Part shown: positions 29,235 to 38,757 of the stretch, piece after piece
How positions within the stretch are numbered: position 1 is the first letter of the stretch
How the letters are laid out: each line of letters opens with the position of its first letter
Assembly (NCBI GenBank): GCA_016938135.1
Contig: JAFGVD010000015.1
Location: 1 to 64,000 of the forward strand
DNA length: 64,000 nucleotides
From: Coriobacteriia bacterium
GTDB taxonomy: Bacteria; Actinomycetota; Coriobacteriia; Anaerosomatales; Anaerosomataceae
Direction of reading: 5' to 3'
Notes under the pieces: model-generated
Seen by the model: the letters and a program-made list of their open reading frames with translations, nothing else
Database searches by the model: none
What the model was told of the DNA's origin: nothing
Program-made: the position numbers and the translations under genes

Positions 29235-29338
29235 CGCACCACTCCTCACAGGCGAACGAGAACCGGGCCCTTGCGGCCCCGGAGACATGGGTCACAGTCT
29301 AGGAGGACACACCAGGCAAGACAAGCAAGCCTGCGTCC

Positions 29339-29674
29339 TCAGAATTCAGAGGCTTCCGCCATCGTCGAGAATACAGGGAACACCTTATCCAACCCGGTGA
29401 TCCGGAAGATCTTGAGGATGTTCTCCTTGGTGCAGACTAGGCGCATCGTACCTGAGCGCTCCTTGACCCTGCGAAGGCCGCTCACCAGCACACCCAGGCC
29501 GGAGCTATCGATGAACCCGACTTGCTCCAAGTCAACGACCAGATTAACGCAGCCGTCGTCCACGGCATCGACGATCTCTGCTTTGAGCTGCGGCGCAGTG
29601 TAGACATCCACCTCGCCTTTGAGAAGGATACGGCAGATGCCATCTTCACGTTCAGTGTTGATGTCGAGTTCCAT
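29339..29674 (-). CDS. STAS-domain anti-sigma factor antagonist
   Basis: GEVDVYTAPQLKAEI...NLVVDLEQVGFIDSSGLGVLVSGLRRV. Confidence 0.9.
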   Translation of the reverse strand: MELDINTEREDGICRILLKGEVDVYTAPQLKAEIVDAVDDGCVNLVVDLEQVGFIDSSGLGVLVSGLRRVKERSGTMRLVCTKENILKIFRITGLDKVFPVFSTMAEASEF

Positions 29675-29841
29675 GTGTCACATCCCGCCTCTAGGGCAAT
29701 CATCGCCAGCGAGACGATTGTACCGTGATGCCACGCCCACGACCAGGGGACTTGACGGCAGGAAAACGCCCACCGCAGTGAGAATGCTTCCACGTACGGG
29801 TACTAACACGTCAGTCCAACCAATCCATCGCAGAGGATGCC

Positions 29842-30195
29842 ATGTCGCTGAATATCCAGCTAGATGCCGTCGATGAACTATGGATGCTGACGCTGATCGG
29901 GGATCTGGACTACAGCGAGTGCGCGGCATTCAGGATGACGATCGACCGCATACTGAAGCACTCGCCAAGATCCACCGTGGTCGATCTGTCGAGGCTGGAC
30001 TATCTGGACAGCTCGGGTCTGGGCTTGCTTCTCTCGTTGTCCAAAGAATACGGCGCCCATGGCGGACGTCTTGTACTGGTGACCAACGAGACGGTGGACA
30101 ACATCCTGGAGCTCACCCGGCTTTCGGGGATCTTCTCCACCGCGGACTCGGTGGACCAGGCGTGTGCCATGGTGGCAGACACGGACTCGGACTGA
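29842..30195 (+). CDS. STAS-domain anti-sigma factor antagonist
   Basis: LTLIGDLDYSECAAFRMTI...STVVDLSRLDYLDSSGLGLLLSLSKEY. Confidence 0.88.
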   Translation: MSLNIQLDAVDELWMLTLIGDLDYSECAAFRMTIDRILKHSPRSTVVDLSRLDYLDSSGLGLLLSLSKEYGAHGGRLVLVTNETVDNILELTRLSGIFSTADSVDQACAMVADTDSD

Positions 30196-30223
30196 TCACC
30201 AGCAGAATCGTTGCACAACAAGA

Positions 30224-30250
30224 ACAGCCGGCCCCGTTGGGACCGGCTGT
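30224..30250. terminator. Bidirectional hairpin terminator candidate
   Basis: ACAGCCGG-N11-CCGGCTGT between convergent genes. Confidence 0.7.
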
Positions 30251-30272
30251 CGATGATTCTGAACTCTGATTC

Positions 30273-30830
30273 CTACGGAGTGGTAGGAGCGCTCTCTGTC
30301 GCCGAAGCGCTAGGGGTGACGGCCAGCGTTGAGAGCAGCTCGGTCGCATTGGCCACCTGCCCGGTCGTGTCATCCACGTCTGCGGCGATGAACGCACGTA
30401 GCGCATCGGCAGCTGCCGGGTCATTGGCATATGCGAGAGCGAAACCCTTGTTGCCCAGGACAACGACGTCATCGGGCGTGATCGCCAGGGCTTTGTCGTA
30501 GTAAGCCACCGCCGCGAGCCACAGCGGCACCGATGCAGGCTGCTGACCGGACTCATACAAGGCCACAGCCCACTCGAAGTAACGATGTCCCGCAAACGCG
30601 AGAAGGTCCGGGTTCTCCGGATCGGCAGCCAATGCGGCCACCGCTGCGTCCACAGCCGGCTGATACTGAGCGGTGATGCTGCTATCTGTGGTCGCGTCGC
30701 CCGTGGTGCTCGTCGAGCCAGCGCTGCCGCCAAACCCGACGAACGCCACGCCACCGAACACGAACGACAGGGCTACAAGCCAGATGACGGCCTTCACCCA
30801 CAGGGGTGTATGACTCTTGTCTACGGCCAT
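30273..30830 (-). CDS. Membrane-anchored TPR-like protein
   Basis: N-terminal TM VIWLVALSFVFGGVAFVGFGG; repeats WLAAVAYYDKALAITPDDVVVLGNKGFALAY. Confidence 0.7.
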   Translation of the reverse strand: MAVDKSHTPLWVKAVIWLVALSFVFGGVAFVGFGGSAGSTSTTGDATTDSSITAQYQPAVDAAVAALAADPENPDLLAFAGHRYFEWAVALYESGQQPASVPLWLAAVAYYDKALAITPDDVVVLGNKGFALAYANDPAAADALRAFIAADVDDTTGQVANATELLSTLAVTPSASATESAPTTP

Positions 30831-30903
30831 GCACAACAACTCCTAACACATAGAAGTGCAGGCCTCGCTCGTGTTGGAGCGACCGACCTGCACGAAGGGT
30901 ACT

Positions 30904-31320
30904 CTACTCTGCCGGAGTCGCCTCTTCAGAGGTGGGGACTTCGGTCGTATCGGCGCTCATCCCGCTGATATCGGGATGTCCAGCAGGCAGCTCTTCGGTG
31001 TTGAGTTGGTCCTCGGTAAGCTCAGGCGCAGCAACGTCCGCACCTGTAGAGGTGGCGGGCGTAGTAGCGACCGGGGCCACCGAACTGCCACCTGTGGGAA
31101 TGACTATGCCGATGATGACGCCGATAAGAAGGGCGATAGCCGCCATGAGAGCAGCCACGGTCATGCTGACGTCCTGGCTGAACACCGAGGGAGAGGAAGC
31201 TTGCGCGGCCTTAGGTGTAGGCTTGGGCGCGGGCTTGGAGCCCTTTGCAGAAGCAGCAGCACGCTTCGGCGTCTTTGTTACTTCGTCTTCCTCGTCAAAG
31301 AAGAATTCCTGATCGCTCAC
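30904..31320 (-). CDS. Hypothetical single-TM protein
   Basis: Acidic N-terminus, P/K/A linker, one TM segment MTVAALMAAIALLIGVIIGIVI. Confidence 0.6.
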   Translation of the reverse strand: MSDQEFFFDEEDEVTKTPKRAAASAKGSKPAPKPTPKAAQASSPSVFSQDVSMTVAALMAAIALLIGVIIGIVIPTGGSSVAPVATTPATSTGADVAAPELTEDQLNTEELPAGHPDISGMSADTTEVPTSEEATPAE

Positions 31321-31366
31321 GTGCTCGTACCTCCTGTGTTGATGATGATTCCTGGCTTCCGCGCGT

Positions 31367-31813
31367 TCATCTACGCTCAGAACCCCGCGCGATTATAGCA
31401 CGCACCCGTGGAGACGACGTGTGGCTCTGAGACATCTTGCGCTCGCGGCGTCGCAGGCCGAGAAAGGCCACTACCGCCGCACCGACCGCGCCCATTGCAC
31501 CTGTCGCATCACGGCTGATTCCTACCAACATGCCTAGCAAATCACCAGCCAGGTATCCTCCAAGCAGTGCGGCAATAGGGATGATGTAGAGGGCGAGCGC
31601 CGCAGCCACCTTCACCGACGCGGGGATCTCAACCTCCACCACATCGCCAACCCGGGCGCCCGCAGAGTTCTCGACCTCGCGCATGACCAGAAGCCCGCTG
31701 CCGTCCCTGTCGCACAGAGTGCAGCCTTCGCACTTGGCCGAGAGACCCATCTCCACCTCGATGCGACCGCCCTGTGCTGCGGTCACCGTACCGCGTTCGA
31801 ATTCTGCACTCAT
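31367..31813 (-). CDS. RseC/MucC family (SoxR-reducing/sigma-E regulator) protein
   Basis: GRIEVEMGLSAKCEGCTLCDRDGSG...VGDVVEVEIPASVKVAAALALYIIPIAALLGGYLAG. Confidence 0.85.
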   Translation of the reverse strand: MSAEFERGTVTAAQGGRIEVEMGLSAKCEGCTLCDRDGSGLLVMREVENSAGARVGDVVEVEIPASVKVAAALALYIIPIAALLGGYLAGDLLGMLVGISRDATGAMGAVGAAVVAFLGLRRRERKMSQSHTSSPRVRAIIARGSERR

Positions 31814-31815
31814 GC

Positions 31816-33165
31816 TCAGTCGCGCAGCTTCACGCGAACACGCTCAAGCGCATCGGAGATCTCCTCGGGATCGAGCGTGGTCACACGCCCCTCCTCGAAC
31901 AGGATCCGGCCGTCGACCATGGTCATGAGCACGTCCTCCTGGTTGGCAGTGTGCACCAACGCACCGTACGGGTCCTGCGTGGGAACCTGATGGTTCTGGG
32001 ACAGATCGACGGCTATGATGTCGGCCCGCTTCCCCACCTCGATGGTTCCCACGAGGTGATCGATCTTGAGCGCCTGCGCACCGCCCAACGTAGCCATGCG
32101 AACGAACCTCTGACCCGTGTAGTACGCGGTCTCCCCGCCGATACCACGCTGGGTGAGAAGCCCCACTCGCATCTCGTCAAAGAAGTCGATCGTGGAGTTG
32201 GACGCGGGCGAGTCGGTGCCGATGCCCACGCAGATATCCTTTTCCACGAACGAGTGCAGCGGCGCTATCCCCATACCGAGCTTCAGGTTGCATCGGGGAC
32301 AGTGAGCGATGGCGACCCCGTTGCTTGCCAGGATATCGATGTCCGCGTCATCCACATGAACGCAGTGCACGGCCATGACGTTGGCGACCTCCATCAGGCC
32401 CCACTGGTGCAGGTACTGGACCGGGCTGACACCCGTGGGCATCCACAGCATCTCAGACCAACCGGCTTGATCGCGGAACTCCTGACCCAGCATCGAGCTC
32501 CCGTACTTCACGAAGTCGTACTCGTCTTTGGAGCCCGCCAGGTGGATGGCTACCGGTGTGTCCGTCTCGGCGACGTAGTCAGCCACCGCCTGGAACAGCG
32601 TCGGGTGGCAAGAGTACGGCGAATGCGGCGCGATGCCTATGGTGATGAGCGAGTCATCGACCTTCGCGCGCCACAAGTCCATGTCCGCGATCGCTGAGGC
32701 CATCTCGGCCTCCACCTGGCGCTTGTCCATGGTGGATATCTCGCGGTAGAGCACGCCGCGCAGCCCCGAACGTGCGGCGGCATCCACCGATGCGCCGGAG
32801 TCTGAGATGTCGGCAAACGTGGTGATACCCGAGCGGATCGCCTCGATCGCACCCAGGATGGAGGAATCACGCCAGTCCTGATCGTCGAGAAGCGCCTCTT
32901 TGGCCAGCACTTGCAGCTTCCATTGAGTGTAAGGAAGGTCGTCGACCACGCCGCGGAACGCTGAGTACTCGAAGTGCGTGTGGAGATCGATGAATCCGGG
33001 CATCAGCGCGGCGAGTCCATAGTCGCGCACCTCTTCGTCAGGGTGCGCGCTCAACATCTCCGCGCGCGGCCCCACCGCCACGATCGCGCCGTCTTTGACA
33101 AGAACGCCGCCGTCCTCGATGTGCGCCGAGGAAACAGGAAGCACGTAACGGGCAAGTAGAAGCAT
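31816..33165 (-). CDS. Amidohydrolase/deaminase (MtaD/aminofutalosine deaminase-like)
   Basis: LMPGFIDLHTHFEYSAF, GIAPHSPYSCHPTLF, VHCVHVDDADIDILASNGVAIAHCPRCNLKLGMGIAPL, GIGTDSPASN. Confidence 0.85.
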   Translation of the reverse strand: MLLLARYVLPVSSAHIEDGGVLVKDGAIVAVGPRAEMLSAHPDEEVRDYGLAALMPGFIDLHTHFEYSAFRGVVDDLPYTQWKLQVLAKEALLDDQDWRDSSILGAIEAIRSGITTFADISDSGASVDAAARSGLRGVLYREISTMDKRQVEAEMASAIADMDLWRAKVDDSLITIGIAPHSPYSCHPTLFQAVADYVAETDTPVAIHLAGSKDEYDFVKYGSSMLGQEFRDQAGWSEMLWMPTGVSPVQYLHQWGLMEVANVMAVHCVHVDDADIDILASNGVAIAHCPRCNLKLGMGIAPLHSFVEKDICVGIGTDSPASNSTIDFFDEMRVGLLTQRGIGGETAYYTGQRFVRMATLGGAQALKIDHLVGTIEVGKRADIIAVDLSQNHQVPTQDPYGALVHTANQEDVLMTMVDGRILFEEGRVTTLDPEEISDALERVRVKLRD

Positions 33166-33231
33166 GGCTACCTCCGGGGTGCTGAATTGCCGGTACTCAA
33201 TCGTACACGCTCCAATAGAAGCGCTCCATGG

Positions 33232-33969
33232 TCACTTGACCGCGACATGCACCGCCACTATACCGAACGTCAGGTTATGCCACTCCACCGTAGAGAAGCC
33301 CGCCTTATGCAGCTCGGCAGAAAGGGCGAGCTGCGGGGGAAACGCCAGGATCGACTCGTTGAGGTAGTCGAAGCCCGAGCGATCGCCCGTGAGAGCCCCT
33401 CCCAGAAACGGTATCACCGTTCGCAGGTAGAAGTGGTAGAGCACGCGGAAGGGCTTCAGCGTGGGTCGGCTGAACTCCAGGATCACGTACCTGCCGCCCG
33501 GGCGAAGCACCCTTTGCACCTCTTTGAAGTTGGCGGCGCGATCAGGGAGGTTCCTCACGCCGAAGGCCACAGTGACCCTATCGAACTCCGCATCGTCAAA
33601 GGGCAGGTCTTGCGCATCGACCACTTCGAACAATATCTTGGTCGGGCCTTCGTAGGCGGCAGCCTTCTGCTTGCCTATCTCCAGCATCTGCGGCACGAAG
33701 TCGGTTGAGAGAATCGAGGCAGGCCTCCCCTGTCTGGCCAAAGCCATCGTCAGGTCACCCGTACCGGCCGCAAGATCCAGGACGCGGCTGGTGGAATCGA
33801 GCTTTGCCAGACGAACCGTGCGCCTGCGCCACAGACGGTCGATGCCCATGCTTGACAGCCGGTTGAAGCGGTCGTAGGAGGGTGCTATCGCGCTGAAGAT
33901 GCCCTTGACACGATCGGTGGTGGGCTGCCCGGGAGCCGGCTCGGGAGTCTGCTTGCCTGGGTCGCTCAC
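33232..33969 (-). CDS. menG: Demethylmenaquinone methyltransferase (UbiE/MenG)
   Basis: IAPSYDRFNRLSSMGIDRLWRR, VLDLAAGTGDLTMALA, VAFGVRNLPDRAANFKEVQRVLRPGGRYVILEFSRP. Confidence 0.92.
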   Translation of the reverse strand: MSDPGKQTPEPAPGQPTTDRVKGIFSAIAPSYDRFNRLSSMGIDRLWRRRTVRLAKLDSTSRVLDLAAGTGDLTMALARQGRPASILSTDFVPQMLEIGKQKAAAYEGPTKILFEVVDAQDLPFDDAEFDRVTVAFGVRNLPDRAANFKEVQRVLRPGGRYVILEFSRPTLKPFRVLYHFYLRTVIPFLGGALTGDRSGFDYLNESILAFPPQLALSAELHKAGFSTVEWHNLTFGIVAVHVAVK

Positions 33970-35738
33970 GATTCGTCCTCCATGAAGCGCCCGTCGATCT
34001 TCCGCGTGCCGGGGAAAAGCGTCTCGTAGTTCACGCGGAACCACAGCAACGCGTTGTAGACGAAATGCCTCCAGTTCACGTTGGCAGGCCAGTTCAGCTC
34101 GGTCTTCTCGCAAACCGTCGATTCATTGAGCTGGTCGAGCTCCTTCTTGTAGTCAGCCAGCATGACCTTACGCTCCTCAGGCTCATGCTTCATGATCGCG
34201 TCGATCCGCGCCATCGCCTTGCGCGCCTCCACGATGCGCTCTTCGGTCTGACGTGCGGTCTTGGCATCCGCGATGCCCACCTCGGCCTTGATCGCGTTGA
34301 AGCCCAGCGCCGCCTCATAGGTGCTGTCGACCATCTCGTCGCGCGTCATGCCGTCGGGCTCGTAATTGAGGATGTGCTTCCACGACGGCTCCAACAGCAG
34401 CTGGCGATGCTCCTCGAGCGTCTTCGCGCGCAGCTTGTAGCCGTAACGGTCAGGATCGTCGAACACCATCGATCCGGGATCGAGGAACGGCGCCATGGGG
34501 CCGATGAATGCCAGTAGACGCTTGTCGTCGTTCACGCGCGCATACAACTCGCGCACCGCGGGAACGGTGTCGCGCACGGACTGTGCGGTCTGCGTAGGGA
34601 TACCGGTCATGAAGTAGAGGTCGAAACGCTTGCAGTTGTGCTTGAGTGCCGCCTCGATGCTGTCTGACAGCGTATCCCACGCATAGGGCTTGCCGAAGGC
34701 CTTGCGTACCGCGTCATCATGGCTCTCGGCGGACACCTCCACGGAGTAATCGTTGAGGTTCTCATCAAGGAACTCGTAGAACGCCTCTTCGGGCGGCGAG
34801 AAGAACTCGAAGCCGATGGGATTCTTGAAGTCGATCTTGCGTAGCCCGCTGATGAACGCCTTGACGTACTCGTCTCCGGCCTGGCGGAAGTCATTGAGCA
34901 CGAACACAGGCCCGGGAATGTGCTTGGCGATATGGCCGATGTCACGCACCAACAACTCAGGGTCGCGGAACGCCACGCTCTTGCGCCCGAAATGATTGCG
35001 GAACGCCACCGCCGAGCCACCGCACGTAGCGCACGTCTTGGAGCAGCCCCGGCATGTCAACGAGGCCGAGACGGGATAGCTCAACCAGCCCTTGAACGGC
35101 AGAGCACTCATCATGTCCCGGTCGCGGATGACCGAGCGCATCGAGAAGGAATAGTCGAGTTTGACGTGATCGAACGTGTCGGGCACGCAGTCGATCGGAT
35201 TGGCCACCACAGAGCCGTCAAGCCCCTTGTAGGTCACGTTGGGGAGGTCAGCCACGCTACCGCCGCGCTTCAGCGCATAGATGAGACGCGTGAAGGGCTC
35301 CTCGGTGGAATCACCGCGAACCACGTAGTCAACCCACGGGTAGCTGACAAGCTCCTCATGGAAGTAGCTGGCTGTCAGACCGCCAAAGACGACCGGCGTG
35401 GTGGGATGGTACTTCTTGCAGAGCCTGGCGATCTCTATGGAACCGTGCGCATGCGGCGCCCAGTGCAAGTCGATGCCGAAGACTGCCGGATCCATCTCCC
35501 GGATGGCCTTCTCGACATCGAAGTTCGGTCGGGAAAGCATGAGCACGGCGAGGTTGACGATACGGACAGTCAGCCCGTGGCGCTCCATGTACTCAGCCAT
35601 GGTGGTGAAGCCGAGGGGGTACATCTCGAAGATCGGGCTCGACGGCACAAGGTCCGAGACCGGACCGTACATGATGGAGTTCTCGCGAAAGTCATACACG
35701 CTAGGTGCATGGAGCAGGACCAGGTCGGCCTTTGACAT
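33966..35738 (-). CDS. B12-binding-domain radical SAM protein
   Basis: N-terminal B12-like region plus LTCRGCSKTCATCGGS (Cx3Cx2C radical SAM motif); GTGA overlap with menG. Confidence 0.85.
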   Translation of the reverse strand: MSKADLVLLHAPSVYDFRENSIMYGPVSDLVPSSPIFEMYPLGFTTMAEYMERHGLTVRIVNLAVLMLSRPNFDVEKAIREMDPAVFGIDLHWAPHAHGSIEIARLCKKYHPTTPVVFGGLTASYFHEELVSYPWVDYVVRGDSTEEPFTRLIYALKRGGSVADLPNVTYKGLDGSVVANPIDCVPDTFDHVKLDYSFSMRSVIRDRDMMSALPFKGWLSYPVSASLTCRGCSKTCATCGGSAVAFRNHFGRKSVAFRDPELLVRDIGHIAKHIPGPVFVLNDFRQAGDEYVKAFISGLRKIDFKNPIGFEFFSPPEEAFYEFLDENLNDYSVEVSAESHDDAVRKAFGKPYAWDTLSDSIEAALKHNCKRFDLYFMTGIPTQTAQSVRDTVPAVRELYARVNDDKRLLAFIGPMAPFLDPGSMVFDDPDRYGYKLRAKTLEEHRQLLLEPSWKHILNYEPDGMTRDEMVDSTYEAALGFNAIKAEVGIADAKTARQTEERIVEARKAMARIDAIMKHEPEERKVMLADYKKELDQLNESTVCEKTELNWPANVNWRHFVYNALLWFRVNYETLFPGTRKIDGRFMEDES

Positions 35739-35838
35739 ATTCTATGTTCCTTCATGACGCGGCGCGGCCGTCCGGGGGTACGGTCTGCCGAGGCGGTCGT
35801 GTGAAAACCGCCAGAGTATATCACAGGCAAGTGGACAT

Positions 35839-36495
35839 CTAGCGAGCGCCCACGGCTCCCGGTGACGCAGCGCACTTACACGCCAGCGACTTGATATCGC
35901 AAGGCATGCGTATCTGGCTGATAGACATCCCTTCCGGACGGACGACGCGAACCGCCGGAGTGAGCAGCAGGACGCCCTTCACGCCTGTCTGGCCGAGAAG
36001 ATCCAGCGCGACCTGAACCCACGATGGCGAGCACGCAACTAGCGCGACCTCTATCCCAAGCGCCGGATTCAGATCAGGGAGCTCGGTGATGTGCTGGACC
36101 GTGATGCCGCCAATGACCGTCCCGGCGTCTTCAGGCAGCTCTGAGAAGTAGGCGGCGGGCTTGACGCCATACCTGTCCGGCGGGAAAACGACCTCAAGCG
36201 CGGCAAGCATGGCGGCGCTTCCGATCTTGACGATGGGGTACTCCTCGGAAAGACCAAGGAAGCGCGTGAACTCCTTGAACAGGACCTCCGGCTCATACCC
36301 TGCACCCGGCCTGCCGATGTCGCCCACAAAGGAGATATCGCGACGGACGGTCTCCTCTTTGATGTCGAGCTCCTCGGCGATGGCACGCGACGTGATACGT
36401 GCAGGAGCGCCAACACGGATCAGCTCACTAAGGTAGCAGTGATACAGAGAAAGACGGTACAGGGTGGCATCCGGAGCGGTGCGAGTATCAGACAT
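35839..36495 (-). CDS. Rex-like transcriptional regulator with non-canonical Rossmann motif
   Basis: TSRAIAEELDIKEETVRRDISFVGDIGRPGAGYEPEVLFKEFTRFLGL winged helix; VKIGSAAMLAAL in place of GxGxxG; C-terminal MPCDIKSLACKC. Confidence 0.82.
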   Translation of the reverse strand: MSDTRTAPDATLYRLSLYHCYLSELIRVGAPARITSRAIAEELDIKEETVRRDISFVGDIGRPGAGYEPEVLFKEFTRFLGLSEEYPIVKIGSAAMLAALEVVFPPDRYGVKPAAYFSELPEDAGTVIGGITVQHITELPDLNPALGIEVALVACSPSWVQVALDLLGQTGVKGVLLLTPAVRVVRPEGMSISQIRMPCDIKSLACKCAASPGAVGAR

Positions 36496-36609
36496 GAAGC
36501 CTCCACGGCACGGTGTTCTACTCGCTTGAGTATAGCCGTTAATCGAGAGCTTGGTAACGAACTTTTCGGTTCGACCAGGGGTTTTGCACCCATGGAGTCA
36601 CGCGATCCG

Positions 36610-37071
36610 CTAATTTCCACCGATTTCCAGAGGCTCTGGCCTATCTTCGCTCACATCCCGGGCGTCCAGGACGAACCACTTGTCGCCCTCTGCACCCATG
36701 GTGAAAAGCGTCGCCGCGGGCCACCCGGAAAAAGCGTCATCCGCTACCCATATGACCACGACATCGGTGCTTTCGGTCGTCTCGGAGGACACGTAGATCG
36801 AGTCCCAGGATGGCACCGCGGGCTCACCGCTCTCCCCCGCCGAGTCCGCAAGCTCGGTTGCCAGGGCTGACTCCGAGAAGAAAGGCGCGTACGCGGCTGC
36901 GTCGGAGCTTCCCGCGCGCCTCAGATCGAGGAGTTCTGTAAGAGCGACCACCGCACGGTGGTCGTCAGCGACAGGCTCATCCGGTGAGGACGCCTGCGAG
37001 CAACCCGCAAGCGAAAGCCCTGCTACCGTGAGCAGCGCGATAACCGTGCAATGAACGCGGCAGATCCTCAT
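36610..37071 (-). CDS. Lipoprotein of unknown function
   Basis: Lipobox LSLAGCSQ; overlaps upstream gene by 4 bp. Confidence 0.7.
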   Translation of the reverse strand: MRICRVHCTVIALLTVAGLSLAGCSQASSPDEPVADDHRAVVALTELLDLRRAGSSDAAAYAPFFSESALATELADSAGESGEPAVPSWDSIYVSSETTESTDVVVIWVADDAFSGWPAATLFTMGAEGDKWFVLDARDVSEDRPEPLEIGGN

Positions 37072-37439
37072 GACGGCCGTTCGCCCCACGCACCGAGCCG
37101 TAGCGATATCCTCCGCCATATGACAGCCCCGACGGCTACCCCGCCAAACATCAGGACGTGCTTGATGATCAGCGCCGGAACGATGCCCTTCACTACCGCA
37201 GGGTCCCATTCGTACTGCGAGAAGAAGATCGTGCGTGGTATTCCCCCGATGATGATCCACGCCAGTGAGATCCAGGCGAGCTTCACCAGCCGGGGATATG
37301 CGGCTTCAAGCAGCGAACCCGCGACTCCGTCGCGCGTAACCGCACGGTCGAGCGCCCACAACACCACTGCGCTTGTCACCAGTACTGCCGAGGCGACATC
37401 GTGCAGGTAGTTGTTGATGATGATGACCACAGACATCAT
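37068..37439 (-). CDS. Hypothetical integral membrane protein
   Basis: Multiple hydrophobic helices; 4-bp overlaps on both sides. Confidence 0.65.
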   Translation of the reverse strand: MMSVVIIINNYLHDVASAVLVTSAVVLWALDRAVTRDGVAGSLLEAAYPRLVKLAWISLAWIIIGGIPRTIFFSQYEWDPAVVKGIVPALIIKHVLMFGGVAVGAVIWRRISLRLGAWGERPS

Positions 37440-37930
37440 GGGGTGGGACTCGTCTCTTCGCCGGAGTCAGTTTCATCGAGTGATGTCACGGCGTTGACCA
37501 TCCATTGCCCCTCTTGGAGGAGGAGGTCGTAGCGCAGACGGTACTCGATGCCGGTCTCACTCGCCACCGTCTCACTCGTGTCGAGACTCTCATGGACGTA
37601 GTCCCAGAGTTCGAATGTCGTCACGCTTGCGGTCTCCGGCTCGGGAAATGTGACCTCACCGAACTCGATAGACTTGAGCTCAGCGATCATCCGCACGCGG
37701 CTCTCGCCAAGTGCCGCCATCTGATAGAACTCGGTTAATGCCTGGTCCTCGGTGGCGACAGTGTTGAGTAGATTCATGTCCTGCTGCGCATAGGCCTGGG
37801 CAAGCGCCGTGTTGTATGCGCGCACTACATCCCTCACCTGCAATGCGGCGTCAACCTCCTCGGCACCCGTGCATCCGCCTGCAAACAACGCGACAGCCAG
37901 GACCGCTATGAGAATCCCAAGCCGCCTCAC
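37436..37930 (-). CDS. Lipoprotein, possible NTF2-like fold
   Basis: LFAGGCTGAEE lipobox; VVRAYNTALAQAYAQQDMNLLNTVAT...EYRLRYDLLLQEGQWMVNAV. Confidence 0.7.
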   Translation of the reverse strand: MRRLGILIAVLAVALFAGGCTGAEEVDAALQVRDVVRAYNTALAQAYAQQDMNLLNTVATEDQALTEFYQMAALGESRVRMIAELKSIEFGEVTFPEPETASVTTFELWDYVHESLDTSETVASETGIEYRLRYDLLLQEGQWMVNAVTSLDETDSGEETSPTP

Positions 37931-38757
37931 TGGAAATACACCGCATGGAGCGAATCGGACAAAATCGACGTGCCGAATAGCGAGAACAGAGCCAAAGCGA
38001 CACAGACGATCAGCAGCAGCGCCGCTCGTTTGCCCTCCCATGCGTAGAAACGCCGCACGTGAAGATAGATGCCGAACGCCAACCAGGTGACCAGCGACCA
38101 TGTCTCCACCGGGTCCCAGCCCCAGAAGCGACCCCATGAGTAGTACGCCCATATCGAGCCTGTAAGCATGCCGATCCCCCAGAACGCGAACGCGAGCCCG
38201 CCGAACCGGTACGAGATATCGTCAAGGCTCTCCAAGCTCTGGAATCGACCCGTTGCCTCCAACTCAAGGTCTTTGCCGCGCAAGATCAGAGCGGCACTGG
38301 ATAGCGCGATGACCGCAGTGGCAAAAGCGAGGACATAGAAACAGACATGGATGACCAGCCATATACCGCTGAATGTTGGCGGCAGGTTGTGCACCTCGGC
38401 ACCCGTGTAGAGGCCAAGCGCCATCATCAGGAACACAACGGGGTAGACGATCATGCCCAACACCTGCAGACGATCTCGCCGGTAGACGATGAGAGCGAAC
38501 ATAACGGCGGTCACGAACGCATAAGCGGACAGCATCTCGTACTTGGTCACATACGGCCCATGGCCTGACCCTGCCCAACGCGCACCCAACGCCAGAGCGT
38601 GAACGCCGATCGCGAGCGGAACCACGTTACCGGCCCACCTGACAAGCCCTGGTCTACGCAGGAAGCGACCGCCGATCAACATCATGGCAGCCAGGGCATA
38701 CAGCACTATGGCCACGACATGCACGCGTGTCTCAGCCTGCAGAAGAAACGCGCTCAT
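37927..38757 (-). CDS. ccsB: Cytochrome c biogenesis protein CcsB/CcsA (System II)
   Basis: WGRFWGWDPVETWSLVTWLAFGIYLHVR heme-handling WWD-type domain. Confidence 0.92.
   Translation of the reverse strand: MSAFLLQAETRVHVVAIVLYALAAMMLIGGRFLRRPGLVRWAGNVVPLAIGVHALALGARWAGSGHGPYVTKYEMLSAYAFVTAVMFALIVYRRDRLQVLGMIVYPVVFLMMALGLYTGAEVHNLPPTFSGIWLVIHVCFYVLAFATAVIALSSAALILRGKDLELEATGRFQSLESLDDISYRFGGLAFAFWGIGMLTGSIWAYYSWGRFWGWDPVETWSLVTWLAFGIYLHVRRFYAWEGKRAALLLIVCVALALFSLFGTSILSDSLHAVYFQ

Noticed and set aside
35739-35838. TGTGA...TCACA half-sites upstream of the radical SAM gene
   Set aside because: Half-sites are ~17 nt apart, not the 6-nt spacing of the two palindromes near cytochrome genes.
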